From Spirochaetia bacterium (lineage in GTDB: Bacteria; Spirochaetota; Spirochaetia; DTKZ01): DNA of 6,682 nucleotides. Below the pieces are notes generated by a model. The model saw only the letters and a list, made by a program, of their open reading frames with translations. It was not told the origin of the DNA and searched no databases. This document shows, piece by piece, positions 5,485 through 6,682 of this stretch (positions within the stretch are counted from its first letter, which is position 1; each line of letters starts with the position of its first letter). The position numbers and the translations under genes are program-made. The stretch lies in assembly GCA_031270615.1 (NCBI GenBank), contig JAISXE010000366.1, positions 1-6,682 of the forward strand, read 5' to 3'.

Positions 5485-5961
5485 ACCACTGACCCCCACT
5501 GCGGGCTTCAATCACGGAAATTGCGTGATTTGCGGGGCTTCGCCTTGTGGCTGCAACCAGGAAAATCGCGGAAGGCCAATAAACCGCGACTGCGATTGCA
5601 GGCAATCGCGCCGCATTCAGGCAGGTTGTTGTCTATCCGACAAAACCACTGACCCCACTGAGGGCTTCAAGCCCGGAAATTGCGTGATTTGTAGGGCTTC
5701 GCCTTGTGGCTGCAACCAGGAAAATCGCGGAAGGCCAATAAACCGCGACCGCGATTGCAGGCAATCGCGCTGCATTCAGGCTGGGTGTTGTATAGTCGGC
5801 AAAACCACTGAACCCCACTGAGGGCTTCAAGCCCGGAAATTGCGTGATTTTGCGGGCTTCGCCCAATGGTTGCAACCAGGAAAATCGCGGAAGGGCCAAT
5901 AAACCGCGAGTGCGATTGCAGGCAATCGCCCTACATTCAGGCCCAGGAGTTGTCTATCCGG
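5482..5961 (+). repeat. Three tandem units of about 160 bp
   Basis: Units start at 5482, 5642 and 5801 (periods 160 and 159) and the third ends near 5961. All share AAAACCACTGA at the start, a GGGCTTC block, GGAAATTGCGTGATT, TGCAACCAGGAAAATCGCGG, and the perfect hairpin GCGATTGC-AG-GCAATCGC (5592-5609, 5751-5768, 5912-5929). A truncated start of a fourth unit may follow (GAACACTG near 5964). The period is not a multiple of three, so the open frames that cross it read the same DNA in different frames and are not genes. It is too long and has no spacers, so it is not a CRISPR array. Confidence 0.9.
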
Positions 5962-6004
5962 TAGAACACTGGGGGCTATCACGCGATTTTTCCGCAATTT
6001 CCGC

Positions 6005-6043
6005 GGCACTTTTTGCCGTGGCAAAGCCACGGCAAAAAGTGCC
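6005..6043. repeat. 18-bp perfect palindrome before the lipoprotein promoter
   Basis: GGCACTTTTTGCCGTGGC (6005-6022) and its exact reverse complement (6026-6043) are separated by AAA. Its core, TTTTGCCGTGGC with partner GCCACGGCAAAA, is the same as the palindrome at 5458-5484 apart from one G-C to T-A pair. It lies just upstream of the -35 box of the next gene and may insulate it from upstream transcription. Confidence 0.75.
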
Positions 6044-6046
6044 CAC

Positions 6047-6076
6047 TTGCCTTGCCTTGCCTTTTTGTAGTAAAAT
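6047..6076 (+). promoter_or_regulatory. Promoter of the lipoprotein gene
   Basis: TTGCCT (6047-6052) and TAAAAT (6071-6076) with an 18-bp spacer fit a sigma-70 promoter (4 of 6 and 5 of 6). The -35 lies in a short run of TTGCC repeats (6047-6061). AAGGAG (6087-6092) then provides a strong ribosome site 11 nt before ATG 6104, so the whole signal set is consistent. Confidence 0.6.
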
Positions 6077-6103
6077 AAATGTATTCAAGGAGTGGCTGGG
6101 CGC

Positions 6104-6682
6104 ATGAAAATCGCAGGATCAAAACACAAAAGGCGGGGCGTTTTTTGGATTTCTGTTTTCTCGGCGCTTGCCCTGGCAGGCTGCGACATCCCCGGCCTTC
6201 TTGACAACTCGCCCATGGACTATATCGACGAGCATCTTGGCACCGTGCTGGTCACGGGCTGGGAAGGCCGCGGCGACGGCGGCCCCGTCCCCGTGCAGAG
6301 GCCTGACGGAATTGTGGCCATACCACCCGGTAATTCCATTATCGCGGTCAAGCTGCGCAACCTGCGGGACCACACCATTGTCCCCAGCCCCGCGAACACC
6401 GGCTCTGCGGGAACCTTCACGGCCCATCAGGAAAACTCCTCGACGATTGTGGTCAGGATAGCCGGGGCCGCGCATGGCGACGAATACAATCTGAGCCTCG
6501 GCATGAAAAGCTCTGACGGAAAGGAATTCCCCCGCTACGACCTGCCGAAACTGAAGTGCTACTATTTTGACACGAGTCTGTATGACCTTTCGGTTAAGAG
6601 GAGGGACGGCATGTTCTTTACCTCTCTTCTTGCTTTTTCTGCGGCCACGACGGCATACACCGCGACCATCGAGTATGGGATC
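6104..6682 (+). CDS. Lipoprotein, possibly with cadherin-like domain (3' partial)
   Basis: The frame is open for 193 codons to the right edge. The protein begins with a type II signal peptide: K7-H-K-R-R11, hydrophobic 13-24, and a clear lipobox L24-A-G-C27, so C27 should be lipidated and the protein attached to a membrane, perhaps the cell surface. Residues 28-150 are beta-rich in appearance and not recognised. From about 159 the sequence (Y-D-L-S-V ... L-A-F-S-A-A-T-T-A-Y-T-A-T-I) resembles the start of a cadherin-like beta-sandwich domain of the kind repeated in bacterial surface proteins, but the window ends inside it. The start is supported by AAGGAG at 6087-6092 and by the signal peptide. 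It appears to be transcribed from its own promoter, independent of the Rpn gene. Function unknown. Confidence 0.85.
   Translation, partial: MKIAGSKHKRRGVFWISVFSALALAGCDIPGLLDNSPMDYIDEHLGTVLVTGWEGRGDGGPVPVQRPDGIVAIPPGNSIIAVKLRNLRDHTIVPSPANTGSAGTFTAHQENSSTIVVRIAGAAHGDEYNLSLGMKSSDGKEFPRYDLPKLKCYYFDTSLYDLSVKRRDGMFFTSLLAFSAATTAYTATIEYGI

Noticed and set aside
5482..5961. CRISPR array
   Set aside because: Units are about 160 bp, contiguous, and without variable spacers; there are no cas genes nearby.
3851..6043. Intergenic hairpins as classical rho-independent terminators
   Set aside because: None is followed by a T-tract on either strand. Some have the T-run on the 5' side and an A-run on the 3' side, so the U's are part of the stem.
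5386..6107. Overlapping small frames through the 160-bp array
   Set aside because: The same repeat DNA is read in different frames because the period is 159-160 bp. The Cys-rich peptides repeat only because the DNA does, and no start signals are present.
2..6121. Shared 10-mer CGCAGGATCA at 2-11 and 6112-6121
   Set aside because: It is too short to carry meaning, and the surrounding sequence does not match.

Overview
The window (about 6.7 kb, GC-rich) most likely comes from a spirochaete, probably a high-GC treponeme of the termite-gut or environmental type. This rests on protein character only: an orphan DnaK-type substrate-binding fragment ahead of a lytic transglycosylase, an Rpn/PD-(D/E)XK protein of the kind common in those genomes, and a lipoprotein that may carry a cadherin-like fold. 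No rRNA or other marker gene is present to confirm it.

Layout. Positions 1-67 hold a decayed piece of the same repeat that forms an array at 5482-5961. Positions 116-3839 are a tight three-gene operon on the + strand, with both junctions overlapping as ATGA: a membrane-anchored Hsp70 SBD-beta-like protein (116-748), a soluble-lytic-transglycosylase-like exported murein hydrolase (745-3045), and undecaprenyl-diphosphatase UppP (3042-3839). The last two act in cell-wall turnover: SLT cleaves peptidoglycan glycan strands and UppP regenerates the lipid carrier used to build them. The first is probably an envelope-associated partner of unknown function.

Positions 3840-4418 have no convincing gene but are packed with perfect short-loop hairpins and longer inverted repeats. 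Positions 4419-5447 encode an Rpn-family nuclease/putative transposase with a C-terminal heptad-repeat coiled coil. Three tandem units of about 160 bp follow at 5482-5961. The opening motif of that unit (AAACCACTGACC) also occurs twice just upstream of the Rpn gene, so the nuclease is bracketed by related repeats. Two closely related palindromes (5458-5484 and 6005-6043) flank the array. A lipoprotein gene with its own promoter-like sequence begins at 6104 and runs off the right edge.

The most unusual signals are the repeats. One is a repeat/hairpin landscape surrounding the Rpn gene. The other is a palindromic element family that appears to have entered the transglycosylase gene in frame, with a relative in the intergenic region.
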